Positions 1 to 6,350 are shown, counted from the stretch's first letter. The stretch is DNA of 7,286 nt from Treponema sp. (GCA_009780545.1 WQZW01000067.1:1-7286), one strand, 5' to 3'. The notes: a model not told the origin generated them from the letters alone. Made by a program: numbers and translations.

Positions 1-188
1 ATGTAGATGCCCTTGATCCCGAGCCTCGATGCAAGGCCGTCCAGCCTCACCAGGGGCGTTTCGGCATACTGGGGAAAGCTCCGATGGAAGGCGGCGGCCT
101 TTTCGATCTCGACCCGGGACATCAGGGCCAGCTCCTGCGAACAGTCCGACTTGGCGCACCCGTTCCCGATGATCTCAATTCCGCTCAT
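1..188 (-). CDS. dpaL: Diaminopropionate ammonia-lyase, N-terminal fragment (runs off the left edge)
   Basis: Only the first 62 codons are present; the rest lies beyond base 1. The frame is fully open from an ATG at 188. The segment from about residue 34, FHRSFPQYAETPLVRLDGLA followed by SRLGIKGIY, matches the start of the diaminopropionate ammonia-lyase family (E. coli YgeX has FHQKIAGYRPTPLCALDDLA there). This is a fold-type II PLP enzyme that converts 2,3-diaminopropionate to pyruvate and ammonia in the cytoplasm. The PLP lysine would come just after the window edge, so it cannot be checked. ATG 188 is chosen over the in-frame ATG at 194 because AGGAG at 196-200 lies 7 bases from the former and 1 base from the latter. 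The gene overlaps the 3' end of the regulator by 14 bases, implying co-transcription and probably translational coupling. Residues 1-30 differ from YgeX and carry Cys11 and Cys16. The family call is recall-based; another PLP lyase of this fold is less likely. Confidence 0.82.
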   Translation of the reverse strand, partial: MSGIEIIGNGCAKSDCSQELALMSRVEIEKAAAFHRSFPQYAETPLVRLDGLASRLGIKGIY

Positions 189-840
189 CGTCATTCTCCT
201 TGTCGCCGATATTAAGGTAGCTGTAAAGCGTGTACTTGGAGATGCCGAAGTAGTTTGATACCTTGTCCCCGCTTTTCTTTACCAGAAAGGCGCCCCGTTC
301 GTCGAGGTACTTGATCGCCTTGACCTTGTCGTCCCTGTCCATCAGCGCCACCGGCTTGCCCACATGGACCAAGCTTTCCTCGATGAGGCAGTCCATCATA
401 TTGTTGACGTTGGTATAGATCGTCTCGATTCCGCTTTTTCCGCCCTGCCCCTCGTTCTGTACCGAGGTAAAACTGGTGAGGATGGAGGTCGCCAGGCTCA
501 GTTCGGTAAAGTCGTAGTTTATCCCGAGAAGGGCCACCGGTTTGCCCGTGTCGTCGCGGATGTACAGGGAGGAGGACCGCAAGAGCCGACCGTCCTGGGT
601 ACGGGTAAGGTAACCGAGGCTGTCCTCGGCGGAAAGCGGGTCGTGAAGGGCCCTGATGACGATGCGGCTCGGGCCGTCGCCGATCTTCCGGCCGGTGATA
701 TGCCCGTTCTCTATGGCGACGATGGTGCTTTCCAGGCCGTCCGTCAGGTCGTGGACGGTAATCTCGCACTTCGAGCCGAACTGGACGGCAAGTGCCCGGG
801 CCAGCTGTTTTAGAAACGGGAGGTTCTTTTCTATATCCAT
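175..840 (-). CDS. YheO/DauR-like PAS-HTH transcriptional regulator
   Basis: A 221-residue cytoplasmic DNA-binding protein with the two-part layout of the YheO/DauR family. Residues about 8-118 form the YheO-like PAS region, with the typical stretch ITVHDLTDGLESTIVAIENG followed by HITGRKIGD, and a closing strand GKPVALLGINYDF (99-111). Residues about 168-210 form the C-terminal helix-turn-helix, with YLDERGAFLVKKSGDKVSNY followed by FGISKYTLYSYLN. Length is normal for the family. A longer reading from 882 exists but is rejected: AAGGAAG (847-853) is well placed for ATG 840, and the -10 box at 864-869 puts the transcript start downstream of 882. DauR is known to regulate D-arginine catabolism genes. 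Here the overlapping ammonia-lyase gene suggests control of diaminopropionate or related amino-acid catabolism, with the PAS region sensing the substrate or a product. That target and any ligand are inference. Confidence 0.88.
   Translation of the reverse strand: MDIEKNLPFLKQLARALAVQFGSKCEITVHDLTDGLESTIVAIENGHITGRKIGDGPSRIVIRALHDPLSAEDSLGYLTRTQDGRLLRSSSLYIRDDTGKPVALLGINYDFTELSLATSILTSFTSVQNEGQGGKSGIETIYTNVNNMMDCLIEESLVHVGKPVALMDRDDKVKAIKYLDERGAFLVKKSGDKVSNYFGISKYTLYSYLNIGDKENDDERN
196..200 (-). promoter_or_regulatory. Ribosome binding site of dpaL
   Basis: AGGAG on the minus strand lies 7 bases before ATG 188, inside the last codons of the upstream regulator. It decides between two in-frame ATGs (194 and 188) in favour of 188. 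Confidence 0.6.
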
Positions 841-846
841 CGGGAA

Positions 847-853
847 CTTCCTT
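847..853 (-). promoter_or_regulatory. Ribosome binding site of the YheO/DauR-like regulator
   Basis: AAGGAAG lies 6 bases before ATG 840. It sets the start 14 codons inside the longest open frame. Confidence 0.65.
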
Positions 854-863
854 TCATAAACAC

Positions 864-892
864 AGTATACCGAAAATATCAAAACTATGCAA
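864..892 (-). promoter_or_regulatory. Sigma-70-type promoter of the regulator/ammonia-lyase unit
   Basis: On the minus strand, TTGCAT (887-892, -35, 3 of 6 consensus bases) and TATACT (864-869, -10, 5 of 6) are separated by exactly 17 bases. The region is AT-rich in an otherwise GC-rich window, and an A8 run (896-903) sits just upstream of the -35 like an UP element. The predicted transcript start is near 857, leaving a short leader of about 17 bases with the ribosome site. No mapping data are available; the call rests on the consensus, spacing and position. Confidence 0.6.
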
Positions 893-910
893 CAATTTTT
901 TTTGCCAAAC

Positions 911-925
911 CTAAAATATTTTTAG
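911..925. promoter_or_regulatory. AT-rich palindrome upstream of the regulator promoter, possible operator
   Basis: CTAAAATATTTTTAG is a perfect 6-3-6 inverted repeat (CTAAAA and TTTTAG arms). It is centred about 60 bases before the predicted transcript start, upstream of the -35 box and the A-tract, a position suited to an activator or autoregulator. An AT-rich 15-mer can arise by chance in an AT-rich spacer, so this is only a candidate site for the adjacent HTH regulator. Confidence 0.3.
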
Positions 926-953
926 CGGATACGTTCCGTTTCCCAAAATCAAT

Positions 954-1673
954 TTAGTGCGGGCAGCCGGCTTCCCCGGAAAGTTCCGCATCGCTCTTCC
1001 TCAGATAGCCGGGCCCGGAAAGCGGATCGTCTCCCCCGGAGTCGAGTATCCCGGTCTCCAGGGCGATCTCCAGCAGGGTGCCGGCGTCTCCGGCCTTGAG
1101 ACCCCGGCCCAAAACCGGGCGTTCCCTGCCGGCAAGGGCTTCCCCGGGCAGGAGAAGCAGCTCCCGATGCAGCATTTCCGCACCGGGCCCGAAGAGCAGC
1201 ACCGGTTCCGGGCCGAAATCCCCGAGGACCCCAGCGATTTCGGCGGGAGTCGCGTCCATAAAGGGCCCGAGCCTTTCGGTTCCGCGGTACGGGGCGCAGA
1301 AGAAGGCCCGTTTCTTTGCGTCCAGGACGGGCACGAGAATTCCCGGCAGGCAGCTCAGGGGGCGGGCCAGGCAGTCGAGGGTGGGAACGGCGGCGAAGGG
1401 AATCCCGCAGGAAAGGGCCAGGGCCTTGGCCAGGGAATAGCCGATGCGGAGTCCGGTAAAGGAACCCGGCCCGCCCATGCAGACCACCCCGCCTATGTCC
1501 TTCGGCATGATGCCGGCTTTCCGCACGAGGACGTCCAGGAGGCCGGGCAGCAGTTCGGAGTGCCGCATCCCGGAATCGGCCCGGAACACCCAGGTATCCG
1601 TGCGGGATTCCCCGGTAACCGCAAGGGCTACCGAGAAAAGGTCCGTCGCGGTGTCTATGGCGACTATGTTCAT
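954..1673 (-). CDS. tsaB: tRNA t6A37 threonylcarbamoyltransferase complex subunit TsaB
   Basis: A 239-residue protein of the ASKHA fold. TsaB is the catalytically inactive paralogue of TsaD. It pairs with TsaD and TsaE to transfer threonylcarbamoyl to A37 of ANN-decoding tRNAs in the cytoplasm. Visible family signatures are the N-terminal MNIVAIDTATDLFSVAL, HSELLP (39-44 region), the hallmark GGPGSFTGLRIG (67-78), LDAKKRAFFCAPY (117-129) and the C-terminal PGYLRK (221-226). Length is typical. The open frame extends upstream to 1781, but ATG 1673 is chosen because MNIVAIDTAT is the canonical start and because it overlaps the tsaE stop as ATGA (4 bases). No Shine-Dalgarno is visible before 1673, which fits translation coupled to tsaE. 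tsaD is not in the window. The final 20 or so residues after YLRK are poorly conserved in the family. Confidence 0.95.
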   Translation of the reverse strand: MNIVAIDTATDLFSVALAVTGESRTDTWVFRADSGMRHSELLPGLLDVLVRKAGIMPKDIGGVVCMGGPGSFTGLRIGYSLAKALALSCGIPFAAVPTLDCLARPLSCLPGILVPVLDAKKRAFFCAPYRGTERLGPFMDATPAEIAGVLGDFGPEPVLLFGPGAEMLHRELLLLPGEALAGRERPVLGRGLKAGDAGTLLEIALETGILDSGGDDPLSGPGYLRKSDAELSGEAGCPH

Positions 1674-2125
1674 AAAAGCGCCGGCCCCGAAACGCGGACA
1701 AGCCGGCCCCGTTCCCCGGCAGGCTCCAGGCTCACCCGTATCGCGTCCTCGGGGATCAGGCCCGGAACCCGCTCGCTCCATTCCACGATGGCGATTCCCT
1801 CCCCCCCGAGCAGTTCCCCGGCCCCGATTTCCTCGAAGTCGTCCTCGTCCCTCAGCCTGTAGGCATCGATATGGTACAGGGGCAGTTCCCGGCCGCCGAC
1901 CGTGGCAAGGTATTCCCCGACTATCGTGTAGGTCGGGCTGGTAACCGCCTCGGCAACCCCGAGTCCCCGCGCCACTCCCCGCGCGAGGCAGGTCTTGCCG
2001 GAGCCGAGCCCGCCGTACAGGGCCAGCACCGATCCGGCGGTCAGGAACCCGGCGATCCGCCGCCCCAAAACCTCGGTGTCCTCAGGCGATTTGCAGAGCA
2101 GTTCAGACGTTGGGAAGGCTTCCAT
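1670..2125 (-). CDS. tsaE: tRNA t6A biosynthesis ATPase TsaE
   Basis: A 151-residue P-loop ATPase, the usual TsaE size. TsaE binds the TsaB-TsaD complex and hydrolyses ATP, which is needed for repeated cycles of t6A synthesis in bacteria. Motifs in order: Walker A GGLGSGKT (38-45), the switch-like SPTYTIV (63-69), HIDAYRL (85-91, whose Asp is a magnesium-site residue in the family) and EWSER (115-119). The start overlaps the upstream 88-residue gene by 23 bases and the stop overlaps tsaB by 4 bases, so tsaE-tsaB is clearly one unit. The ribosome site is weak: GAGG lies about 12 bases upstream, so translation may depend on the preceding gene. The tsaE-tsaB pairing is common in bacteria; its attachment to a flagellar gene block is the local peculiarity. 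Confidence 0.95.
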   Translation of the reverse strand: MEAFPTSELLCKSPEDTEVLGRRIAGFLTAGSVLALYGGLGSGKTCLARGVARGLGVAEAVTSPTYTIVGEYLATVGGRELPLYHIDAYRLRDEDDFEEIGAGELLGGEGIAIVEWSERVPGLIPEDAIRVSLEPAGERGRLVRVSGPALL

Positions 2126-2369
2126 CCGAGTGCATCGCCTCGATGACCTTTTTCAGTTCCCGAATGACCGGAACCGAAGGATAGGGAATCCCCTCCGTAA
2201 GGGTAACGGTTATCTCCTTCGCGCCGGTGGGTTTGATCTCCACGCTGAAATCGACGGGGCAGTCCATCGTTCCGTCGACGAATTCTATCTTGGCCAGGCC
2301 GGTATACACCAGCCTGTAGTAGATGGGAACGTCCTTCCTCCGGACGTTCTCGATACCGATCACTTTCAT
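2103..2369 (-). CDS. Small conserved-looking protein of unknown function (88 aa)
   Basis: I do not recognise the family. The product has 88 residues with no signal peptide or membrane segment. Residues about 1-60 alternate like beta strands (KVIGIENV, IYYRLVY, KIEFVDG, DFSVEIKP, EITVTLT). They are followed by a proline-containing turn (GIPYPSVP, 60-67) and a C-terminal helix (VIRELKKVIEAMH, 68-80), so a small alpha/beta domain is likely. ATG 2369 is supported by GAGGA at 2380-2384, 10 bases upstream. The gene starts 37 bases after the PilZ gene and overlaps tsaE by 23 bases, so it is a real link in the operon rather than a chance frame. The residue pattern is non-repetitive and lacks the Arg/Pro/Gly bias of antisense frames here. 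A role linked to PilZ signalling or to TsaE cannot be told from sequence. Confidence 0.78.
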   Translation of the reverse strand: MKVIGIENVRRKDVPIYYRLVYTGLAKIEFVDGTMDCPVDFSVEIKPTGAKEITVTLTEGIPYPSVPVIRELKKVIEAMHSDGSLPNV

Positions 2370-2406
2370 TGTCCTGCTTTCCTCATCTTGGAGTTGGCGT
2401 CGAAGC

Positions 2407-3513
2407 TCAGTCGCCGTATTCGTACACCGTCGTATTGATAAAATTCAGCGATTTCCTCGGAATCTTCAAAAATTTCACATGCACGACGGTATTGTATCCC
2501 GTTTTGTTGGTTCTGAGAACCTCTCCCAGGGCGGCCATCGCCGCGCGTTCCCCCTTGGAAAATTCCAGCTTGAGCTTCTGTCCCGCCTTGAACGGAACCG
2601 TGGTATGTATCGAACAGCCGCCGACGGAAATGTCCTGTATGGTGCCGAGATTCTTCCGTTTGTCGACCACCAGCCTCGGTTCCTTGCCGAAACCTGCCGA
2701 AACGACGTTGACGTCCTGAATGTTGACGGGGAGAATCAGTTTTTTCCGTCGGTACATCCGCTTGGAAAGACTGTTGATGTTGCCGGAATGGGCCAGCTTG
2801 ATCAGCGGACGGTTCGAGCCCTCCACGTAGTCGATCACCCGGCTGAGGACGATGAATCCGTTGTTCGACTTGCTGAGGAATTCCAGCGAGACGTTGCTGC
2901 CCTTGGGGATGGCCACCGCCTGACCGCCTGAATCCCTGGGATGCTCGACCAGCAGGGCGTCGCCCTTGGCCGAGCTTACCTTGGTGGGATAGCTTCCGTT
3001 GCCGTACTTCAGGGTCGCGGGGGTATTTTCCCGTATCTGATTCGTGGAGGTGATGTTCACCGCGCTCGCATGCACCTCGATAACGTTCCTGACGGCAAAG
3101 AGGGTGGACAGCTTGAGGTCCAGTTCCTTCTCGGACTTCGAACTCTGCTCGATCTGCCTGAACGCCTGCTTGAAGTGCCGGTCCATAAGTTCCGGGGATT
3201 CGAAGGACTGCTTGAGGTCAGTAACCCGGTCGTTCCGAAGGACGAACTCCAGCATCCGGGTCTTCGTCGAGTCCAGCCCCAGGCTCCTGGCTATGCGGTG
3301 CAGGGCCAGGACCGAAAAACCGGTCTTCTGCCGTTTGCGGGGAACGTATTCCTCCTTGAAGGCGGATACCTTCCCCCGCTTCCTTGCCGAGGTCGCCACG
3401 ATCAGGGCGGTAATGATCGCCGCCACGCCGACGAAGAAGAAGATTACGTCCCTGGCATTCACCGTCATGGCAAAATCCGACAGGTTCTGGAGGGGAAACA
3501 GACGGAAACTCAT
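2407..3513 (-). CDS. Membrane-anchored PilZ-domain c-di-GMP receptor protein
   Basis: A 368-residue protein. One transmembrane helix at about 22-41 (DVIFFFVGVAAIITALIVAT) is followed by the basic residues RKRGK, which by the positive-inside rule places the long C-terminal part in the cytoplasm. Residues about 50-150 are charged and helical. Residues about 165-245 look like the beta-rich YcgR/PilZN-type domain. The PilZ domain (about 250-362) carries both c-di-GMP motifs intact: RMYRR (252-256, RxxxR) and DISVGG (294-299, DxSxxG). Ligand binding is therefore expected; the downstream partner is unknown. The open frame continues to 4029, but ATG 3513 is chosen for AAGGAG at 3521-3526 (7-base spacing) and its ATGA overlap with the preceding gene's stop; the extra part is Arg/Pro/Gly-rich shadow sequence. 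Position between flagellar genes suggests a role in motility, but an envelope role is possible. The borrelial PilZ protein PlzA, as I recall it, has no such membrane helix. Confidence 0.9.
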   Translation of the reverse strand: MSFRLFPLQNLSDFAMTVNARDVIFFFVGVAAIITALIVATSARKRGKVSAFKEEYVPRKRQKTGFSVLALHRIARSLGLDSTKTRMLEFVLRNDRVTDLKQSFESPELMDRHFKQAFRQIEQSSKSEKELDLKLSTLFAVRNVIEVHASAVNITSTNQIRENTPATLKYGNGSYPTKVSSAKGDALLVEHPRDSGGQAVAIPKGSNVSLEFLSKSNNGFIVLSRVIDYVEGSNRPLIKLAHSGNINSLSKRMYRRKKLILPVNIQDVNVVSAGFGKEPRLVVDKRKNLGTIQDISVGGCSIHTTVPFKAGQKLKLEFSKGERAAMAALGEVLRTNKTGYNTVVHVKFLKIPRKSLNFINTTVYEYGD

Positions 3514-4346
3514 TGTACCGCTCCTTTTCCAAGTTCGAGGACCCCGACATGCAGGGCCCGCAGCTTCGGTGCCAGGTCGTACTCGGCCAGGTCGCCGGCC
3601 AGGACCATGTCGCCCCTGGCGAAGGCGTCGAGCATCCGGGTAAGGCAGAGGTGGAACTCCCCTTCCCGCTCCTCGGTCTCCCGTATCCGCCCCTCGTTCC
3701 CCGGAACGCCGTAACCCTTGAGGATGCCGGCTATCCGGAGGACCTTTCCCGCCATCGAGGAGAAGGCGGCCACCGTTTCCGCCGCCCTTTCCCGCCTTCC
3801 GGTCTGCACGTCCAGGGGAAAGGCCTCCAGCCGGTCGGCAAGTTTCCGGACCTCGGGGCCCGCTTCCTCCAACTGCCCCACCGGATCGGCAAGTTCGGCC
3901 AGGTGCAGCCGGAGTTCGCCGGCAAGGGACTCCGGGCCCTGTCCCCCGCCCCGGAGGGTTTCGCGCATCCTGAGGGAAAGTTCCGGCCTCTGTTCGGCCA
4001 GCATCCCCGCCGCCGGTCCGTCCTCCCACTTGACGGCAAGGGATTCCCGTTCCCGGAAGTCCGCCGCGCGGTAATCGTCCAAGGCGGCCAGGGCCTCATG
4101 CAGGCACTCGGCCAGAAGCTCGAATACGGAACCGGTACGGAGGGCCAGCGTTTCCACCGAAACGACTTCCCGCCTAAAGCATTCGGTCACGGCGGAAGCC
4201 CCGAGCTCCCGCCCGTCCACCCCGATCCCGCAGATACGTCTTCCGCAGCTCCCGAGCCAGGTATCCAGGGCGGCAAGCACGTCGCCCAGGGTCCTCTCCT
4301 CCTCGATCCGGATGTCCGCATCGGTACCGTCTATCGTTATCCTCAT
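3510..4346 (-). CDS. Protein of unknown function between fliD and the PilZ gene (278 aa)
   Basis: I cannot name a family. Residues 1-70 alternate strand-helix-strand (MRITIDGTDADIRIEE, then TLGDVLAALDTWL, then ICGIGVDGREL), like a small ubiquitin/ThiS-type beta-grasp domain. The remaining 200 residues look mostly alpha-helical and acidic, with a gly-rich break (GGGQG, 133-137). The C-terminal stretch DMVLAGDLAEYDLAPKLRAL (246-265) looks the most constrained. No signal peptide or membrane helix is seen, so it should be cytoplasmic. It begins 3 bases after the fliD stop with no Shine-Dalgarno visible, so it is probably translated by re-initiation after fliD, and it overlaps the PilZ start as ATGA. 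In many bacteria the gene after fliD encodes a secretion chaperone (FliS or FliT). This protein is too long and unlike FliS, so a chaperone or assembly role is only a positional guess. Confidence 0.82.
   Translation of the reverse strand: MRITIDGTDADIRIEEERTLGDVLAALDTWLGSCGRRICGIGVDGRELGASAVTECFRREVVSVETLALRTGSVFELLAECLHEALAALDDYRAADFRERESLAVKWEDGPAAGMLAEQRPELSLRMRETLRGGGQGPESLAGELRLHLAELADPVGQLEEAGPEVRKLADRLEAFPLDVQTGRRERAAETVAAFSSMAGKVLRIAGILKGYGVPGNEGRIRETEEREGEFHLCLTRMLDAFARGDMVLAGDLAEYDLAPKLRALHVGVLELGKGAVQ
3521..3526 (-). promoter_or_regulatory. Ribosome binding site of the PilZ gene
   Basis: AAGGAG lies 7 bases before ATG 3513, within the end of the upstream gene. It fixes the PilZ start 172 codons inside the longest open frame. 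Confidence 0.7.
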
Positions 4347-4349
4347 ACG

Positions 4350-6350
4350 CTAGTTGCTGTTGTTCAGACTGTCGAATCGCGCCGAGGTCTGCTCCATCTG
4401 AGAGAAAGCGCTCTCCATCTGGGTGAACTGCATCCGCAGCTCGACCTCGCGGGCGGCAAGCTGGCGGTCTATCGTGGCCAGCCGTTGGGTGTCCTGCCGA
4501 ATCCTGGAGTCGATGGTTCCGGTCTTCAGCGAGATGATCCCGCCGGTCTCGACGAAAGGCCTGGAAATGGTACTCAGGGTGAAGGCCACCCCGGAATCGA
4601 CGATGAGGTTCCCGGTGGTATCCCAGCCGAAAAGCTGTCGCACCGCCTGAAGGTTGTTCTCCAGGGCCGCGTCGAGGGTGCTTTCCCGTATCTCCAGGTA
4701 GCCCCGAAGTTTGGTGGGATCGAAGCCGGCGGTTCCCCGCGCGTTGGTGCTTATCCCGATCTGGGCAAGCATGGAAAGCTCCCTCCCGGCCTGGGTGGGA
4801 AAGGGGGACGAGGTCGCGCGCGTCAGGCCGTTCCGAAGCTGGGCCAGGGTGGAATCCCCGGAAAAGGCCCCGAGCTTTTCCTTCATCTCCTCGCTTTCCT
4901 CCCGCGAAAGGTAGGTGAGCTCGGTAATGAGGGAAGGGTCGTTGCGGGTAAGGACGTTGAGCTCGGCCATCAGCCGGTTGTAGTTGCCCACGAGCTGGAT
5001 GATGCTTTCCTTGACCAGTTCCCTGTCGGTCCGCACATCCAGCCGTACCGGCCGGTCGCCTGTCGCGCGGGCGGTGATCGTAACCCCGGGGATGATGTCG
5101 TCGATAACGTTGGAAGGTCGGGTCATCCGAATTCCTTCCATAGATATAATGGCGTCCTGGGCGGTGGAGACGGCGTTCAGCGCCTTGAAGTCCCCGCCTT
5201 CATCCTCCGGGTCGAGGATCACCGCGTCCCTCACGAGGATGTCCCGGTGGGTATTGGCATTGTCCATGCCAAGGGCGACGGGAATCTTCCCCCCGACAAG
5301 CTGCGAAAGGTCGTACTCCCGCGCGGTAAATTCGATGCTGTCGTCGATCTCCGGAAGCTTGACGCCGGTCCCGTCCGCAAAAATGAGGGAAAAGACGACG
5401 AGGTCGTCCACCCTGGGGCCTTCCCCTTCGGCATTTTCCGGAAGCGGGACCGAGGACGGTTCGTTGTGTACGGTAATGCCCTGGTGACTGACCGACCCCG
5501 AGGAGGGAACGTCCGGACCGGGAGGCGGGGGAACTTCCTCGGCCTCCCGTATCCTGGTCGCCGTCTGGAGGCGAAGCACGAGAGGAACGCCGGAAGCCGC
5601 GTCGAGTTCCAGGGGAATCCGTGCGGAGCCCCGCGGGGAAAGCTCGACGGTGCCTTCGGATTGGATGAAGCTCCCGTCCTGCGCGCCGCCTTCCCGCAAC
5701 GTTTCGGCATCGAAGGCCAGTTCGCTGCGGAAGCCGGCCGGCCCTATCATCCCGAGGTTCCGGGCCAGGACCTCGGCATCCCCGGAAAAGCCCAGCCGGT
5801 TCTCCGCCCCGGTAAGCCTGGACTCGATGAGCAGCGACCTGGTGCCGGGCTGTACGGAAACCACGTTGGCCCCCACCTTGCCGGCCCCGGAACGATTTAC
5901 CGCATCGGCAAATTCACCCAGGCTTCCGCCCCTGAAAGTAAAGGAAATTTCCTCCGAGCCCACCCTGAAGACGTAATTTCCGGCATCGACCGTGGTCCGC
6001 TCTCCGACCGGGGAGGAAAGAAAGCGGTCGGCCTGGGCAAGCTGCAGCACGGAAAAGCTCGCCGACTGTTCGGAGGCTTCCCTGGTGGCGGTTGCCGAGA
6101 TCGTACCGTCGTCGGAAGAAAAAACGACCCGTTCGTTGAAGGGATTTTGAAAGGAAAAGAGGTTTCGGGCGCTGTCCCCGAGAAGAGAAAGCTGCCGGCC
6201 GAGGCCCTGCCACCAGGTTTTCTGGGATTCCATGAGATTGATGGCATTTTCCGTCCTATCCCGTGGGATACGTTGAAGTCGCATCATGTCTTCCACGAGC
6301 TTTTCGGTATCGAAACGGCTGCTCAGCCCCGGCACAAAAACATCCGACAT
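4350..6350 (-). CDS. fliD: Flagellar hook-associated protein 2 / filament cap FliD
   Basis: A 666-residue filament-cap protein that sits at the filament tip and promotes flagellin insertion. In spirochaetes it acts in the periplasm after export through the flagellar type III system, and no Sec signal peptide is present, as expected. Domains: FliD N-terminal region (about 5-107, starting MSDVFVPGLSSRFDTEKLVE and DMMRLQRIP), a variable middle, a flagellin_IN-like motif (AQDAIISMEGIRMTRPSNVI, then DDIIPGVTI, 397-425), and the FliD C-terminal region (about 435-660), ending in a coiled coil (612-657, with QFTQMESAFSQMEQ). It is much longer than enterobacterial FliD (about 470 residues). The excess is in the middle and includes a Pro/Gly/Glu-rich linker (271-311, with VPPPPGPDVP). 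ATG 6350 is preceded by AGGAGG (6361-6366) at 10 bases. It lies 64 bases after flaG and 3 before the next gene. Confidence 0.96.
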   Translation of the reverse strand: MSDVFVPGLSSRFDTEKLVEDMMRLQRIPRDRTENAINLMESQKTWWQGLGRQLSLLGDSARNLFSFQNPFNERVVFSSDDGTISATATREASEQSASFSVLQLAQADRFLSSPVGERTTVDAGNYVFRVGSEEISFTFRGGSLGEFADAVNRSGAGKVGANVVSVQPGTRSLLIESRLTGAENRLGFSGDAEVLARNLGMIGPAGFRSELAFDAETLREGGAQDGSFIQSEGTVELSPRGSARIPLELDAASGVPLVLRLQTATRIREAEEVPPPPGPDVPSSGSVSHQGITVHNEPSSVPLPENAEGEGPRVDDLVVFSLIFADGTGVKLPEIDDSIEFTAREYDLSQLVGGKIPVALGMDNANTHRDILVRDAVILDPEDEGGDFKALNAVSTAQDAIISMEGIRMTRPSNVIDDIIPGVTITARATGDRPVRLDVRTDRELVKESIIQLVGNYNRLMAELNVLTRNDPSLITELTYLSREESEEMKEKLGAFSGDSTLAQLRNGLTRATSSPFPTQAGRELSMLAQIGISTNARGTAGFDPTKLRGYLEIRESTLDAALENNLQAVRQLFGWDTTGNLIVDSGVAFTLSTISRPFVETGGIISLKTGTIDSRIRQDTQRLATIDRQLAAREVELRMQFTQMESAFSQMEQTSARFDSLNNSN

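Noticed and set aside
841..882. Longer start (ATG 882) for the regulator
   Set aside because: This segment contains the -10 box and the ribosome site, and the family alignment begins after ATG 840.
1674..1781. Longer start for tsaB
   Set aside because: The extra 36 residues lie inside tsaE, are Gly/Pro/Arg-rich, and precede the canonical MNIVAIDTAT start.
957..1862. A 301-codon plus-strand open frame over tsaB and tsaE
   Set aside because: It is antisense to two recognised genes, has biased composition without motifs, and crosses the tsaE-tsaB junction. It is a codon-usage artefact.
3514..4029. N-terminal extension of the PilZ frame upstream of ATG 3513
   Set aside because: The added 172 residues are Arg/Pro/Gly-rich and overlap the unknown gene in another frame. 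The ribosome site and the ATGA overlap both favour 3513.
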